The position numbers and the translations under genes are program-made. This document shows positions 8,243 through 17,903 of a stretch of DNA of 64,000 nucleotides, one piece after another (position 1 is the stretch's first letter; every line of letters starts with the position of its first letter). The DNA is from Paraplanobispora takensis (GTDB lineage: Bacteria > Actinomycetota > Actinomycetes > Streptosporangiales > Streptosporangiaceae): NCBI RefSeq assembly GCF_016863195.1, contig NZ_BOOK01000047.1:37641-101640 (forward strand), written 5' to 3'. The notes under the pieces are model-generated. The model had not been told where the DNA came from. It saw nothing but the letters and a program-made list of their open reading frames with translations, and searched no databases.

Positions 8243-9952
8243 GTGCCGTACGCGGAACAGGAGAAGGCGCTGGTGGCGTTGCTCGACAGCGTCACGGGCG
8301 TCGTCAACACGGCCGACAGCCTTGAGCCCGCGGCGCGGGCGGTGATGGCGGCGGTGTGCGAGCTGACCGGCTGGCCGCTGGGCCACCTGTGCGTGCCCGA
8401 CGACTCGGGTGAGGGATTCGTCTCCTCGGGGGCGTGGGTGGGGGCCGTCGAACGGTTCACGACGCTGCGGGAGGTGACGGCCCGCACCCGTTTCACCTCC
8501 GGCAGGGGGATCGTCGGCAAGGCCGTCGCCACCGGAGAACCGGTGTGGTCGCACGACGTCGCCCACGACCCGCTGTTCATTCGCGCCAAAGAGGAACCCG
8601 ACCTCGGGGTGGGGGCGGCACTCGCGTTCCCGATCGTGGCCGCCCACGGCGTGGTGGCCGTGCTGGAGTTCTTCCGTCCCGAGCCCGCGCCCCCCGACAC
8701 GCCGCTGCTGCGGGTGGTGGCCAACCTCGGCCACCAGCTCGGCCGGGTGGTCGACCGGGAGCGGAGCAGGCGGGCGCTGGAGGCCGGCCGCCGGCGGCTG
8801 GAGGAGATGGTCGAGACGTCGGTGGAGGCGTTCGTGGCGATGGACGCCTCCGGACGCATCATCGGGTGGAACGCCGCGGCCGAGCGGATGTTCTCCCTGC
8901 CGCGGGAGCAGGCGCTGGGGCGGCCGCTGGCCGAGACGATCATCCCGCCCGCCTACCGTGAGAGTCACCGCGAGGGCCTCGGGCGCTTCCTGACCACCGG
9001 CCGGGCGCGCATCCTCGGCCAGCGGATCGAGGTCCCCGCCCACCGGCCCGACGGCAGCGAGTTCCCGGTCCAGCTGGCGATCTGGGCCTTCCAGGACGAG
9101 GGCCAGTGGGTGTTCAACGCCTTCCTGAACGACATCACCGAATACCGCCGCGCCCAGGAGGTGCTGCGCGCGGCCTACGAGCGGGAGCTGGCCACCGTGA
9201 CCCGGCTGAAGGAGCTCGACGAGGCCAAGAGCGGTTTCATCGCCACCGTCTCCCACGAGCTCCGCACCCCGCTGACCACCCTCGTCGGCTATCTGGAAGT
9301 GCTCATCGACGGCGACGCCGGGCCGGTGAACGACCGGCAGGACCGGATGCTGCAGGCCATGAACCACAACGCCATACGGCTGCAGCACCTGGTCGAGGAC
9401 CTCCTGGCCGTCAACACCGCCGACGCCGGGCTCCTGACCGTCAACCCCGTCCTGGTCATGGCGGAAGACGTCCTCGAGACGGCGCTGGAGGGCATGGCGA
9501 AGATCTCCCGCACCCGCGACCGCCCCATCGAGGTCGACATCGACGAGAGCATGGGCCCCATCGAGGCCGACCCCGTCCAGCTCTCCCGCGCCCTGCGGGC
9601 CCTGCTGTCCAACGCGGTCAAGTTCTCCGCGCCCGGCGGCCCGGTCACCGTCCGCGTGTCCTCCGCCGGCGACACGGTGTCGATCGCGGTCACCGACACC
9701 GGGATCGGGATCCCCGCCGACGAGCTGCCCCACGTCTTCGACCGCTTCTACCGCACGCGCCTGGCCGCCGACCACGCCGTCCAGGGCATCGGCATCGGCC
9801 TGACCATCGCCAAGGACATCGTCGAGGCCCACGGCGGCACCCTCACCGCGGTCAGCTCCCCGGACCACGGCTCCACCTTCACCATCACCCTCCCCCTCTC
9901 CGGGCCGGTCCTTCCGAAGAAGCCCGGAAACAGTCACGACCCGAGCACATAA
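8243..9952 (+). CDS. GAF-PAS hybrid sensor histidine kinase
   Basis: About 569 residues from the GTG at 8243, chosen because AGGAGG lies 6 bp before it; an in-frame ATG at 8156 would add 29 residues but has no such site. Domains in order are a GAF-like sensor (about residues 10-180), a PAS domain (about 190-310, ASGRIIGWNAAAERMFS), HisKA with phospho-acceptor His338 (VSHELRTPLTT), and HATPase_c with N box (LLSNAVKFSAPGG), G1 (VTDTGIGIPADELPHVFDRF) and G2 (GIGIGLTIAKDIV). There are no membrane segments, so it is a soluble kinase. No response regulator is adjacent, making it an orphan. The next gene is an unrelated transporter operon. Confidence 0.85.
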   Translation: MPYAEQEKALVALLDSVTGVVNTADSLEPAARAVMAAVCELTGWPLGHLCVPDDSGEGFVSSGAWVGAVERFTTLREVTARTRFTSGRGIVGKAVATGEPVWSHDVAHDPLFIRAKEEPDLGVGAALAFPIVAAHGVVAVLEFFRPEPAPPDTPLLRVVANLGHQLGRVVDRERSRRALEAGRRRLEEMVETSVEAFVAMDASGRIIGWNAAAERMFSLPREQALGRPLAETIIPPAYRESHREGLGRFLTTGRARILGQRIEVPAHRPDGSEFPVQLAIWAFQDEGQWVFNAFLNDITEYRRAQEVLRAAYERELATVTRLKELDEAKSGFIATVSHELRTPLTTLVGYLEVLIDGDAGPVNDRQDRMLQAMNHNAIRLQHLVEDLLAVNTADAGLLTVNPVLVMAEDVLETALEGMAKISRTRDRPIEVDIDESMGPIEADPVQLSRALRALLSNAVKFSAPGGPVTVRVSSAGDTVSIAVTDTGIGIPADELPHVFDRFYRTRLAADHAVQGIGIGLTIAKDIVEAHGGTLTAVSSPDHGSTFTITLPLSGPVLPKKPGNSHDPST

Positions 9953-10018
9953 GCCGGCCTCCACGGGGCAGCGGGGCGGTGCGGGGGCTCCACTGTCGAG
10001 TGAGGGGAGTGTCCGTTC

Positions 10019-11308
10019 GTGACGAGCGACGACCGCGTCCCGCCCGGGCCGGGACACCGCCTGCCCGCCCGCCGCGCGGCGATCACGGGACACGCGGCCC
10101 TGCTTCTCACCGGAGTCCTCCTATCGGGCGCCTGCGGTTCGCAGGAGTCCGCCGGCTCCCGGGTCACCCTGGAGTTCTTCCAGTTCAAGCCCGAGGCGAT
10201 CGAGACCTTCGACAGGATCATCGCGGACTTCGAGGCCGCCCACCCCGGCATCGACGTGGTCCAGAACCACTCGCCGACCGCCGAGAGCGCCATCAGGGCC
10301 CGGCTGGTCAAGGACGACGTCCCCGACGTCATCAGCCTCAACGGCAACGGCGTCTTCGGGGAGCTCGCCTCCGCCGGCGTCTTCCACGACTTCTCCGCCG
10401 CCCCCGCCGCCAAGAGCGTGAACCCGCCCATCCAGCGCATCCTCGACGACCTCGGCGTGCACCGGCCGGGCGAGATCAACGGCCTGCCGTTCGCCTCCAA
10501 CGTCAGCGGCGTCATCTACAACAAGGACCTCTTCCGGCGGCACGGGGTGGAGCCGCCCGCCACCTGGACGGAACTGGTCGCCGCGGCGAAGAGGTTCCAG
10601 GCGGCCGGGGTCACCCCGTTCTATCTCACTCTGAAGGACTCCTGGACGGCCCTGCCCGCCTTCAACGCCCTGGCGGCGAACCTCGCCCCGCAGGACTTCT
10701 TCGACGCGCGCGAGGCCGGGCGCACGAGCTTCGCCTCGGCCTATCCGCAGGTCGTCGGCAAGCTGAGCGAGCTGTTCGGGTACGGGCAGCGCGACAGGTT
10801 CTCCCGCGACTACGACGACGGCAACCAGGCCTTCGCCCAGGGCAAGGCGGCCATGTATCTGCAGGGCAGCTTCGCCATCCCGGCCATCGACCAGTTCGAG
10901 CCGGACTTCGAGATCGGCACCTTCGCCCTGCCCGCCACCGACGACGCCTCGGCCACCCGCCTGGTGTCCGGCGTCGACGTGGCCCTGACCATGCCCCGCG
11001 AGCCCGAACACCCGAAGGAGGCGATGGCCTTCATCGACTATCTCATGCGTCCCGAGGTGACCAGGGCCTACGCCGACGAGCAGCGGGCCGTACCGCCGAC
11101 CGAGGACGCCGCCTCGCAGGACCCCGTGCTGGCCGGGCTCATGCCGTACTTCTCGCAGGGCCGGCTGACCGGATACGCCGACCACCACATCCCGCTGACC
11201 ATCCAGCTCGACGCACACGTGCAGCAGTTCCTGATCGACGGCGACCGGGAGCGGCTGCTGCGCACCCTCGACGACGAGTGGGACAAGGTCGCCGCCCGCC
11301 GATCCTGA
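10019..11308 (+). CDS. ABC sugar importer substrate-binding lipoprotein
   Basis: 429 residues. The signal sequence ends in a lipobox (LLSGAC) with Cys39 as lipidation site. The mature protein matches cluster-B (family 1) extracellular solute-binding proteins: FDRIIADFEAAHPGIDV near the start and NKDLFRRHGVEPPATWTEL in the hinge region. GTG start preceded by GAGGGGAG. Two permease genes follow 37 bp downstream, forming a typical carbohydrate importer of the CUT1 type. Because no ATPase gene is present, energy is presumably supplied by a shared MsiK-like ATPase encoded elsewhere (known for actinomycete CUT1 systems; inferred here). The substrate cannot be told from sequence. Confidence 0.9.
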   Translation: MTSDDRVPPGPGHRLPARRAAITGHAALLLTGVLLSGACGSQESAGSRVTLEFFQFKPEAIETFDRIIADFEAAHPGIDVVQNHSPTAESAIRARLVKDDVPDVISLNGNGVFGELASAGVFHDFSAAPAAKSVNPPIQRILDDLGVHRPGEINGLPFASNVSGVIYNKDLFRRHGVEPPATWTELVAAAKRFQAAGVTPFYLTLKDSWTALPAFNALAANLAPQDFFDAREAGRTSFASAYPQVVGKLSELFGYGQRDRFSRDYDDGNQAFAQGKAAMYLQGSFAIPAIDQFEPDFEIGTFALPATDDASATRLVSGVDVALTMPREPEHPKEAMAFIDYLMRPEVTRAYADEQRAVPPTEDAASQDPVLAGLMPYFSQGRLTGYADHHIPLTIQLDAHVQQFLIDGDRERLLRTLDDEWDKVAARRS

Positions 11309-11345
11309 CGCAGCCGCCCGCCGATCCAGACACGAGGGAATCCCC

Positions 11346-12242
11346 ATGACGACAGCCGCCCCGCCCGGCAGGCGGACCCGCAAACCGGTCGGCCGCACGT
11401 TCTACTGGATGGTCATCCCGGCGCTCGTCCTGTTCGTGCTCTTCCACACGGTCCCGGTCCTGCAGGGCTTCTACTACAGCCTCACCGACTATCCGGGGTA
11501 CGGGAGCCACGAGTTCATCGGCTTGCAGAACTACGCGAACCTCTTCAAGGACGACAGGATCCTGGACGCCTACCTGTTCACCTTCCAGTTCGCGATCGTC
11601 GCCACCATCCTGACCAACGTCATCGCACTGGCCATCCCCATGGGGCTGAACGCGAAGATCCGTTTCCGCACGACGCTGCGCGGGATCTTCTTCATCCCCA
11701 ACGTGCTGGCCATCCTCATCGTCGGCTACATCTTCAACTATCTGTTCTCCAACTCGCTGCCCGTCGTCGCCGAAGCGCTCGGCATCGAGGCGCTGAGCAC
11801 GAACATCCTGGTCAACCCCGACCTCGCCTGGCTCGGCATCGTCATCGTCGCCACCTGGCAGGCCGTGGCCTTCAACATCATCATCTATCTCGCCGGCCTG
11901 CAGACCATCCCGGGCGACGTGGTCGAGGCCGCCACCATCGACGGCGCGGGCCGGTGGCGGCAGTTCGCGTCGATCACCTTCCCGCTGATCGCACCGTTCT
12001 TCACGATCAACATGGTGCTGTCGCTGAAGAACTTCCTGCAGGTCTTCGACCACATCATCGCCCTCACCAACGGCGGCCCCGGCACGGCGACCACGTCGGT
12101 CTCCGTGCTGATCTACACCGGCGGCCTGGAAGGCGGCGAGTACGCCTACCAGACGGCCAACGCCATCGTGTACTTCCTCGTCATCGTCGCGGTCTCCGTC
12201 TTCCAGATGCGCCTGCTGCAGCGTCGTGAAATGAGCGCCTGA
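11346..12242 (+). CDS. ABC sugar importer permease, MalF/UgpA type
   Basis: 298 residues with six predicted membrane helices and the binding-protein-dependent transport signature EAATIDGAGRWRQFASITFP (the EAA loop that contacts the ATPase). The short basic N-terminus and first helix (FYWMVIPALVLFVLFHTVPVL) are typical of UgpA-like CUT1 permeases. The ATG at 11346 is preceded by GAGGG. The stop overlaps the ATG of the second permease (TGATG). Confidence 0.9.
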   Translation: MTTAAPPGRRTRKPVGRTFYWMVIPALVLFVLFHTVPVLQGFYYSLTDYPGYGSHEFIGLQNYANLFKDDRILDAYLFTFQFAIVATILTNVIALAIPMGLNAKIRFRTTLRGIFFIPNVLAILIVGYIFNYLFSNSLPVVAEALGIEALSTNILVNPDLAWLGIVIVATWQAVAFNIIIYLAGLQTIPGDVVEAATIDGAGRWRQFASITFPLIAPFFTINMVLSLKNFLQVFDHIIALTNGGPGTATTSVSVLIYTGGLEGGEYAYQTANAIVYFLVIVAVSVFQMRLLQRREMSA

Positions 12243-13153
12243 TGTCCATCCGATCCGCCGCTCCCGCCACCGGCACCGGTACCGCGCCGGCCGGTCCGGC
12301 CGAGGCGCCCCCGCGCTCCCCCTCCCGGCCCCGCCGCCGGCCGCGCGTCAACTGGTGGCTCACCGCCCTGCTCGCGGCCTGCTCGCTGACCGTGCTCGTC
12401 CCGCTGTACTTCACCGTCGTCACCGCGCTGAAGAAACCCGCCGAGCTCGCCGGAGCGGGCTTCGACCTGCCGCAGGACCCCCAGTGGGGCAACTTCGCCG
12501 AGGCCTGGCGCCTGACCGGCTATCCCCAGGCGGCGCTGAACAGCGCCCTGATCACCGTCGGGGCCGTCCTGCTGACGTTGCTGACGAACTCGATGGTGGC
12601 CTACGCCATCGCCCGCAACATGGACCGACGGCTGTTCAAAGGCCTGTACTTCTTCTTCGTCTCGGCGCTGTTCATCCCGTTCCCGATCATCATGCTGCCG
12701 GTCATCAAGCAGACCTCGATGCTGGGCCTGGACAACCAGGCCGGGCTGATCTTCCTCTACGTCGTGTACGGCCTGGCCTTCAACATCTTCCTGTACGTCG
12801 GGTACATCAAGTCGATCCCCCGGGCGCTGGAGGAGGCCGCCCGCACGGACGGGGCGGGCACGTGGACGGTGTTCTGGAAGGTGATCTTCCCGCTGCTCAC
12901 CCCCATGAACGCCACGGTGGGCATCCTCACCTTCCTGTGGGCCTGGAACGACTTCCTGCTGCCCCTGGTGATCCTGTCCAGCCCCTCGGCGCGAACCCTT
13001 CCCCTGGCGCAGTACGTCTTCCAGAACCAGTTCAGCTCCGACTACACCACCGCCTTCGCCTCCTACCTCATGGCGCTGGCCCCGGTCCTGCTCGTCTATC
13101 TCTTCGCCCAGCGCTGGATCATCTCCGGCGTCCTGCGGGGAGCCGTCAAGTGA
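12242..13153 (+). CDS. ABC sugar importer permease, MalG/UgpE type
   Basis: 303 residues, partner of the preceding permease. After a proline- and arginine-rich cytoplasmic tail of about 38 residues there are six membrane helices, with the EAA loop EEAARTDGAGTWTVFWKVIF and the typical WNDFLLPLV segment of MalG-like permeases. It is translationally coupled to the upstream gene. The operon ends here; a weak GC hairpin (cccgg...ccggg) lies immediately after the stop. Confidence 0.9.
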   Translation: MSIRSAAPATGTGTAPAGPAEAPPRSPSRPRRRPRVNWWLTALLAACSLTVLVPLYFTVVTALKKPAELAGAGFDLPQDPQWGNFAEAWRLTGYPQAALNSALITVGAVLLTLLTNSMVAYAIARNMDRRLFKGLYFFFVSALFIPFPIIMLPVIKQTSMLGLDNQAGLIFLYVVYGLAFNIFLYVGYIKSIPRALEEAARTDGAGTWTVFWKVIFPLLTPMNATVGILTFLWAWNDFLLPLVILSSPSARTLPLAQYVFQNQFSSDYTTAFASYLMALAPVLLVYLFAQRWIISGVLRGAVK

Positions 13154-13237
13154 CCCGGGCGATCACCGGGCCGACATATTCATCTGCACAGGGCCGAACA
13201 CCTGGAAGCCGCCCCTCAACCGAATGAAGATGGAGAC

Positions 13238-14542
13238 ATGCTCCCCCTCGCCCCCCGCCCGGTCGCGGCCGTCAAGACGCTGGAGACCTTGCAGGAGCAG
13301 GAACGCTCAGGCGCCGGCCTGTCCCCGGTCGAGACCGACCACGCGGGCGCCCTGAAGGCGGCCCTCACCCGCGCCCGGACCTACGACCGCCTGCCCGCCT
13401 CCGACAAGGACAAGGGGCCCGACGACTTCACCGTGTGGGCCGCCTCCGTGCCCGACTTCGTCTCGCCCGAGGCCGAGCACGACATCGACGCCCGTGTCGC
13501 CGAGGCCGTCCGCGCCGCCCTGCTGGATCAGCCCGGCCAGTGGTCGAGGTACGAGCTGCCGCCCGAGGCCTGGCGGCTGGCGGACACCTGCGGCAGGATC
13601 GAGGCGGCCATCGCGCGCCTGGCGGCACGGCGCGCCTCGCGGGACTTCACGGCCCTGGTCGTGGCCGGCGACGAGGAGGGCTGGACCCTGGCCGAACCGC
13701 CCGCCGTCGGCACGCTCGGCACCGGGCGGATCTCCGCCACGACCCGGCGCGCCCCCTCGGGCGAGCCGGTCGTCCTGCTCGACAACGGGATCTTCGCCTT
13801 CGCCCGCATGCTGGCCCAGCTCGGCGTCACGGCGATGCACGAGCAGCGGGAGGCGGGCCGTCCCGGCCGCGCGACGGCGGAGCTGGTCTCCGACCTCGTG
13901 GCGGCGCAGGTCGTCATGGGCACCTGCGACGGAACGTACGCCCGCCTGATCCCGCCGCCCCGCGCCGCCACGGCACGGGCGGTGCAGGACTCCGTCGTCA
14001 CGTTCGTCGTCGCCCACGAGTACGCCCACCTCCTCAACGGCGACCTCGACGCCCACCCGCCGGCGGGCCCGCCCGGCGGCGGCCTGCGCGAGCGGGAGTC
14101 CGCCGCCGACGGCAAGGCGCTGCGCATCACGCTGTCGGCCGCCGCGACGCCCGGAGCCGACGACGCCCCGGTGCTCGGCCCCGTGCTCTTCCTGGCCGGC
14201 CTCGATCTCCTGGGCCGGGCCCGGGCCGCCTACGAGGACCGCGCCGCCGACCGGCTCGCCGACGATCCCCGTCCGGACCCGCGTGAGCGCATGACCGAGA
14301 TGCTGGCGACGGTCCGCGGCTCGCAGCTCGGCGCCGTGTACGCCGACTCGATCGCGGCGGCGTCGCGGGCCTACGACCTCGTCCTGACCGCCTGGGACAC
14401 CGTACGGCCCGCCGTACGGGAGGCCGCCGGTGAGCTGGCGCGCCACGCCCGGGCCGGCGCCGGCCCTTCGTATCTGCCCGAGGGCGCCCACCACGTGGCG
14501 ACGACCACCCTCTGGCGCCACGTCGAGCCCTATCTCGACTGA
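13238..14542 (+). CDS. Putative zinc metallopeptidase-like protein with HEXXH motif
   Basis: 434 residues, not assignable to a named family. A HEXXH zinc site is present (VVAHEYAHLLNGD, near residues 260-272), and about 25 residues later RERESAADGKAL supplies a plausible third Glu ligand in an ExxxD arrangement, as in gluzincin-type peptidases. There is no signal peptide or membrane helix, so the protein is probably cytoplasmic. The ATG follows GATGGAGA. It stands alone between the sugar importer and a YegP-like gene. Proteolytic activity is inferred from the motif only. Confidence 0.6.
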   Translation: MLPLAPRPVAAVKTLETLQEQERSGAGLSPVETDHAGALKAALTRARTYDRLPASDKDKGPDDFTVWAASVPDFVSPEAEHDIDARVAEAVRAALLDQPGQWSRYELPPEAWRLADTCGRIEAAIARLAARRASRDFTALVVAGDEEGWTLAEPPAVGTLGTGRISATTRRAPSGEPVVLLDNGIFAFARMLAQLGVTAMHEQREAGRPGRATAELVSDLVAAQVVMGTCDGTYARLIPPPRAATARAVQDSVVTFVVAHEYAHLLNGDLDAHPPAGPPGGGLRERESAADGKALRITLSAAATPGADDAPVLGPVLFLAGLDLLGRARAAYEDRAADRLADDPRPDPRERMTEMLATVRGSQLGAVYADSIAAASRAYDLVLTAWDTVRPAVREAAGELARHARAGAGPSYLPEGAHHVATTTLWRHVEPYLD

Positions 14543-14623
14543 GGCCGTCCGGGCATGGAGGGCGCCCATCGGGGAACTGGCAGACGCAACCGTTCGGTAG
14601 ATCGAGTGCCAAGGAGGCGTTCC

Positions 14624-14803
14624 GTGTCAGCCCGATACGTCGTGAAGAAGACCTCGGCCGGATTCCGTTTCAACCTGGTCGCCGGCAACGGCGAGATCAT
14701 CGCGACCAGCGAGTCCTACAAGACCAAGGCGGGCGCCCTGAAGGGCATCGAGTCCGTCAAGACCAACGCCGGGGCCCCGGTCGACGACCAGACCGGCGAC
14801 TGA
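14624..14803 (+). CDS. YegP-like DUF1508 small protein
   Basis: 59 residues from a GTG 7 bp after AAGGAGG. The sequence follows the DUF1508/YegP repeat: FRFNLVAGNGEIIATSESY, then KTKAGALKGIESVKTNA. Family members are small alpha-beta proteins of unknown function that occur as one or two repeats; this one has a single repeat. A long hairpin terminator follows. Confidence 0.85.
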   Translation: MSARYVVKKTSAGFRFNLVAGNGEIIATSESYKTKAGALKGIESVKTNAGAPVDDQTGD

Positions 14804-14819
14804 CCCCCGATCGGCTTCC

Positions 14820-14870
14820 CGGCGGTGCCGGGCTCCGCTCCATCCGTGGTGCCGGAGCCCGGCACCGCCG
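14820..14870 (+). terminator. Strong intrinsic terminator after the YegP-like gene
   Basis: An 18-bp perfect stem (14820-14837 with 14853-14870; core ggtgccgggctccg / cggagcccggcacc) closes a 15-nt loop. The remaining 364 bp to the next gene (14871-15234) hold no further gene; the repeated gtcacctc / ggtgagg words at 14938-14984 could be regulatory. Confidence 0.85.
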
Positions 14871-15234
14871 GTTTCTGCGGGAGAACGCGTGTTCCTCGGG
14901 GAGACGCATGCGCGCCCCGTACCCCGCCTGAGGCGTCTGTCACCTCGGGCGCACGGTGAGGCTCTTGTCACCTCAGGGTGAGGAGAGACGGAGAATTCCC
15001 TGGTCAGAGCGTTATCGCTCATCTTCCCTCCCGAGCCGGGACGGTCGCCGGACGGGCGCCGGTTTTTCCCGCGCGAACTGGGGACGGAGGGCCGTTCCGG
15101 CGCGATCGGCGCCTCACTCGTAGTGATCATCGCAGCCGGAAGACGTTTCGGCTCGCAGGTTTTCATCGCCCCTCCCCGGTTATTGCCATCAACCGAACGA
15201 AGCCTGAGAAACGCACCAATGAGGGAGGAAACGC

Positions 15235-16050
15235 ATGATCGCCCACGATCAGATCCGTACGGTCATCGACCAGGACGTTTACGACACCAACGGTGAGAAG
15301 ATCGGCGAGGTCAAGCACGTCTACCTCGACGAGGCCACCGGACGGCCCGAGTGGCTGTGCATCAAGACCGGCCTGTTCGGCATGCGGGAGACCTTCGTGC
15401 CCATCCAGGCCGCCGACGTGGTCGCCGACCACGTGGAGGTCGCCTACGACAAGGAGCTGGTCAAGGACGCCCCCAACGTCGACGTCGACGCCGGTGGCCA
15501 CCTGTCGGCCGAGGAGGAGCGCGAGCTGTACCGCTACTACGACATCGACTGGGAGACCTCCTGGCAGGAGGCCAACCGGTCCGGTGAGGGCGGGACGGCC
15601 GGGTGGGCGCACACCGGCGGTCAGGCCGAGCGCGAGCGGCTGGGCCGCACCGACGACGCGATGACCCGCTCCGAGGAGCAGCTGGAGGTGGGCACCGAGA
15701 CCCACGAGACGGGCCGCGCGCGGCTGCGCAAGTACGTGGTCACCGAGGAGCAGCAGGTCAGCGTGCCGGTGACCCGTGAGGAGGTGCGCATCGAGCGCGA
15801 GCCGATCACCGGCGCCAACCGGGACGCCGCCCTGTCCGGGCCCGAGATCAGCGAGGGTGAGTACGAGGTCACCCTGCACGAGGAGCGGCCGGTGGTGGAC
15901 AAGCACGCCGTCCCGGTCGAGCGGGTCCGGCTGAACAAGGAGCAGGTCACCGACCAGGAGACCGTCTCCGGCCGGGTCCGCAAGGAGCGCATCGAGATGG
16001 AGGGCGACGAGGACGGGCGGCGCTACGGCGACTCCGGCCGCGGCTTCTGA
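15235..16050 (+). CDS. PRC-barrel and DUF2382 (YsnF/AvaK-type) stress protein
   Basis: 271 residues. The N-terminal PRC-barrel (residues about 8-85, including DTNGEKIGEVKHVYLDEATG) is followed by an acidic linker and a C-terminal DUF2382 domain (about 155-260) with its repeated KYVVTEEQQVSVPVTREEV and EVTLHEERPVV units. This fusion is common in actinobacteria as a general-stress protein resembling B. subtilis YsnF; biochemical function is unknown. GAGGGAGGAAA precedes the ATG. It is monocistronic, bounded by terminators on both sides. Confidence 0.9.
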   Translation: MIAHDQIRTVIDQDVYDTNGEKIGEVKHVYLDEATGRPEWLCIKTGLFGMRETFVPIQAADVVADHVEVAYDKELVKDAPNVDVDAGGHLSAEEERELYRYYDIDWETSWQEANRSGEGGTAGWAHTGGQAERERLGRTDDAMTRSEEQLEVGTETHETGRARLRKYVVTEEQQVSVPVTREEVRIEREPITGANRDAALSGPEISEGEYEVTLHEERPVVDKHAVPVERVRLNKEQVTDQETVSGRVRKERIEMEGDEDGRRYGDSGRGF

Positions 16051-16066
16051 CCCCGCACCCGACGAG

Positions 16067-16101
16067 CGCCTCGCCGCCCCGGTCACCGGGACGGCGAGGC
16101 G
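16067..16101. terminator. Bidirectional terminator between convergent genes
   Basis: A 10-bp stem (cgcctcgccg / cggcgaggcg) continues into an inner GC palindrome (cccggtcaccggg) and sits between the PRC-barrel gene and a convergent minus-strand gene. Confidence 0.75.
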
Positions 16102-16189
16102 TTCGCCTTTCCGGGGCATCCGCTTCCCGGGGCGTCTTCCGAGGCGTCGCGTTCCGGGGCGTCCGCCTTCAGCCGCGTACGGCGACGCC

Positions 16190-16837
16190 TCACAGGCCCG
16201 CCCACGCGGTGGTGGCCAGCAGGGCCCGAAGCCGCGCGGCGCGGGTGCGGACCATCTCCAGCAGCCGTTCCCGCTCGGTCCCCGAGTCCGGCGCGCCGAT
16301 GTCGGAGAGGATCTCGCAGGCGGCGTAGATCACGGTGACGGCGTCGCGCAGCTGCAGGGAGACGGAGCGCCGCCGGTCCTCCTGCCGCTGCAGCCACCAC
16401 TCGTCCAGGTCGCTCCAGAGCGGGTGCTCCTGCGACCCGGGACCGGCGGGAAGGGCCGCGAACCCGGAGCCCGCCGCGGCCGTGCCGGCGACGGGAGGGG
16501 CGCAGACCGCCGGGTCGGCGGTGGCCAGCTCGGCGGCGGCCTGCCGGCACGGGGCGCACCGGCGCTGGATCAGCCCGCTGACGGCGTCGGTCTCGACGGT
16601 CTCGGCCCGCCGCAGGCAGCAGGTGCGGTCGGCCAGGTTGACGGTCATGCAGGTGAAGTGATCGGCCAGCCCGAATTCGGGCAGCGTCAGGCCGTGATAG
16701 GCCGCGGTCGCGGGCAGGGCGTCCAGGCTGTGGTCGCCCAGCCATTTCCCACCGCGGCACAGCCGGTAGATCTCGCCGCGGTCGGGGTGGCGTCCCAGCC
16801 ACATGACCCGCCCTCCATGGCGGTCGTGCAGTTCCAT
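16190..16837 (-). CDS. Unrecognised Cys-containing protein
   Basis: 215 residues; I do not recognise the family. The N-terminal 80 residues contain LGRHPDRGEIYRLCRGGKWLG and a TCCLRR motif. A second Cys pair follows (RRCAPCRQ, near residue 95), so a metal-binding module is possible. The C-terminal third is predicted helical (LQLRDAVTVIYAACEIL). AAGGA lies 7 bp before the ATG. It lies just downstream of a GlxA-type regulator on the same strand, with a 118-bp gap. Confidence 0.55.
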   Translation of the reverse strand: MELHDRHGGRVMWLGRHPDRGEIYRLCRGGKWLGDHSLDALPATAAYHGLTLPEFGLADHFTCMTVNLADRTCCLRRAETVETDAVSGLIQRRCAPCRQAAAELATADPAVCAPPVAGTAAAGSGFAALPAGPGSQEHPLWSDLDEWWLQRQEDRRRSVSLQLRDAVTVIYAACEILSDIGAPDSGTERERLLEMVRTRAARLRALLATTAWAGL

Positions 16838-16955
16838 GTCGCATCCTTGCGAGCTAGAGGAAGCGGCACAGTTGTGCCTTTGGCCATCTCATCGGCAGCC
16901 ACGTCGGCGAGTCGCTGATTTCCTGCCAGATCACGGCACACCGCTCACTGCTCGG

Positions 16956-17903
16956 TCAGTCGCGGAAGGCGCGGCGGTGATCGGTCGGCGTGATCCCGCG
17001 GCGGGCCGCGAAGTGGTGCCGCAGGGTGTCCGGGCTGCCGAGACCGGTGCGGGCGGCGACGGCGTCGACGGGCAGGCCGGTGGTCTCCAGCAGCTGCTCG
17101 GCCAGGCGCAGGCGCTGGTCCAGCAGCCAGCGGTGCGGCGTGGTGCCGGTGACGTCCTTGAACCGGCGGGCGAAGGTCCGGGGGGACATCAGTGCGCGGG
17201 CCGCCAGTGCCTCCACGGTCAGCGGCCGGTCCAGGTGGGCCTGGATCCAGTCGAGCAGCTCGGCCAGGCCGTAGCCGTCCCCGGTCGCGGGGACGGGCGT
17301 CTCCACGTACTGGGCCTGGTCCCCGGACCGGTGCGGCGGGACGACCATGCGCCGGGCCAGGGCGTTGGCCGTCGCCGCGCCGAACTCGCGCCGCACGACG
17401 TGCAGGCAGGCGTCGATCCCCGCGGAGGCGCCGGCGCTGGTGACGATCGGCCCGTCCTCGACGTACAGAGCGCCGGGGTCGACCCGCACGCGCGGATACC
17501 TCTCGGCCAGGCGGGGGGCGACCTGCCAGTGCGTCGCGGCCCGCCGGCCGTCCAGCAGGCCCGCCTCGGCCAGCGCGAACGCGCCCGTGCACACCGAGAG
17601 CAGCATCGCGCCCCGCGCGACCGCCGCGCGCAGCGCCTCGGCGACCCCCTCCGGCAGCGGCAGCTCCTCCGCCCAGGCCGGCACGATCACCAGGTCGGCG
17701 GTGCGAGTCCGATCGAGGCCGTGCCGTACCTCGATCGCGAAGCCGGAGGTCGTGGGGACCATCCCGGGCCGCGACGCGCAGACCGCGAAGTCGTAGGAGG
17801 GCAGCCCGTCCGCGGACCGGTCGAGCCCGAACACCTGGCAGACCAGGCCGAGCTCGAACACGGCCGCCTGCCGGCCGACCACTGCCACCACGTCACGGAT
17901 CAC
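16956..17903 (-). CDS. GlxA/FtrA-type AraC-family regulator with DJ-1/PfpI domain
   Basis: 315 residues. The N-terminal DJ-1/PfpI-like domain (about 1-185) has the nucleophile-elbow sequence [17 protein letters not shown]. The C-terminal AraC DNA-binding domain (about 215-310) has both HTH units: [20 protein letters not shown] and [20 protein letters not shown]. Members sense small metabolites through the amidotransferase-like domain. It is divergent from a beta-propeller gene across a 178-bp gap with repeated TGGCAG-type words, which are candidate operators. Confidence 0.9.
   Translation of the reverse strand: MIRDVVAVVGRQAAVFELGLVCQVFGLDRSADGLPSYDFAVCASRPGMVPTTSGFAIEVRHGLDRTRTADLVIVPAWAEELPLPEGVAEALRAAVARGAMLLSVCTGAFALAEAGLLDGRRAATHWQVAPRLAERYPRVRVDPGALYVEDGPIVTSAGASAGIDACLHVVRREFGAATANALARRMVVPPHRSGDQAQYVETPVPATGDGYGLAELLDWIQAHLDRPLTVEALAARALMSPRTFARRFKDVTGTTPHRWLLDQRLRLAEQLLETTGLPVDAVAARTGLGSPDTLRHHFAARRGITPTDHRRAFRD

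Noticed and set aside
10019..13153. Searching the importer operon for its ATPase gene
   Set aside because: No Walker motifs occur between 9.9 and 14.6 kb; a shared ATPase elsewhere is the normal actinomycete arrangement, so this is not a defect.
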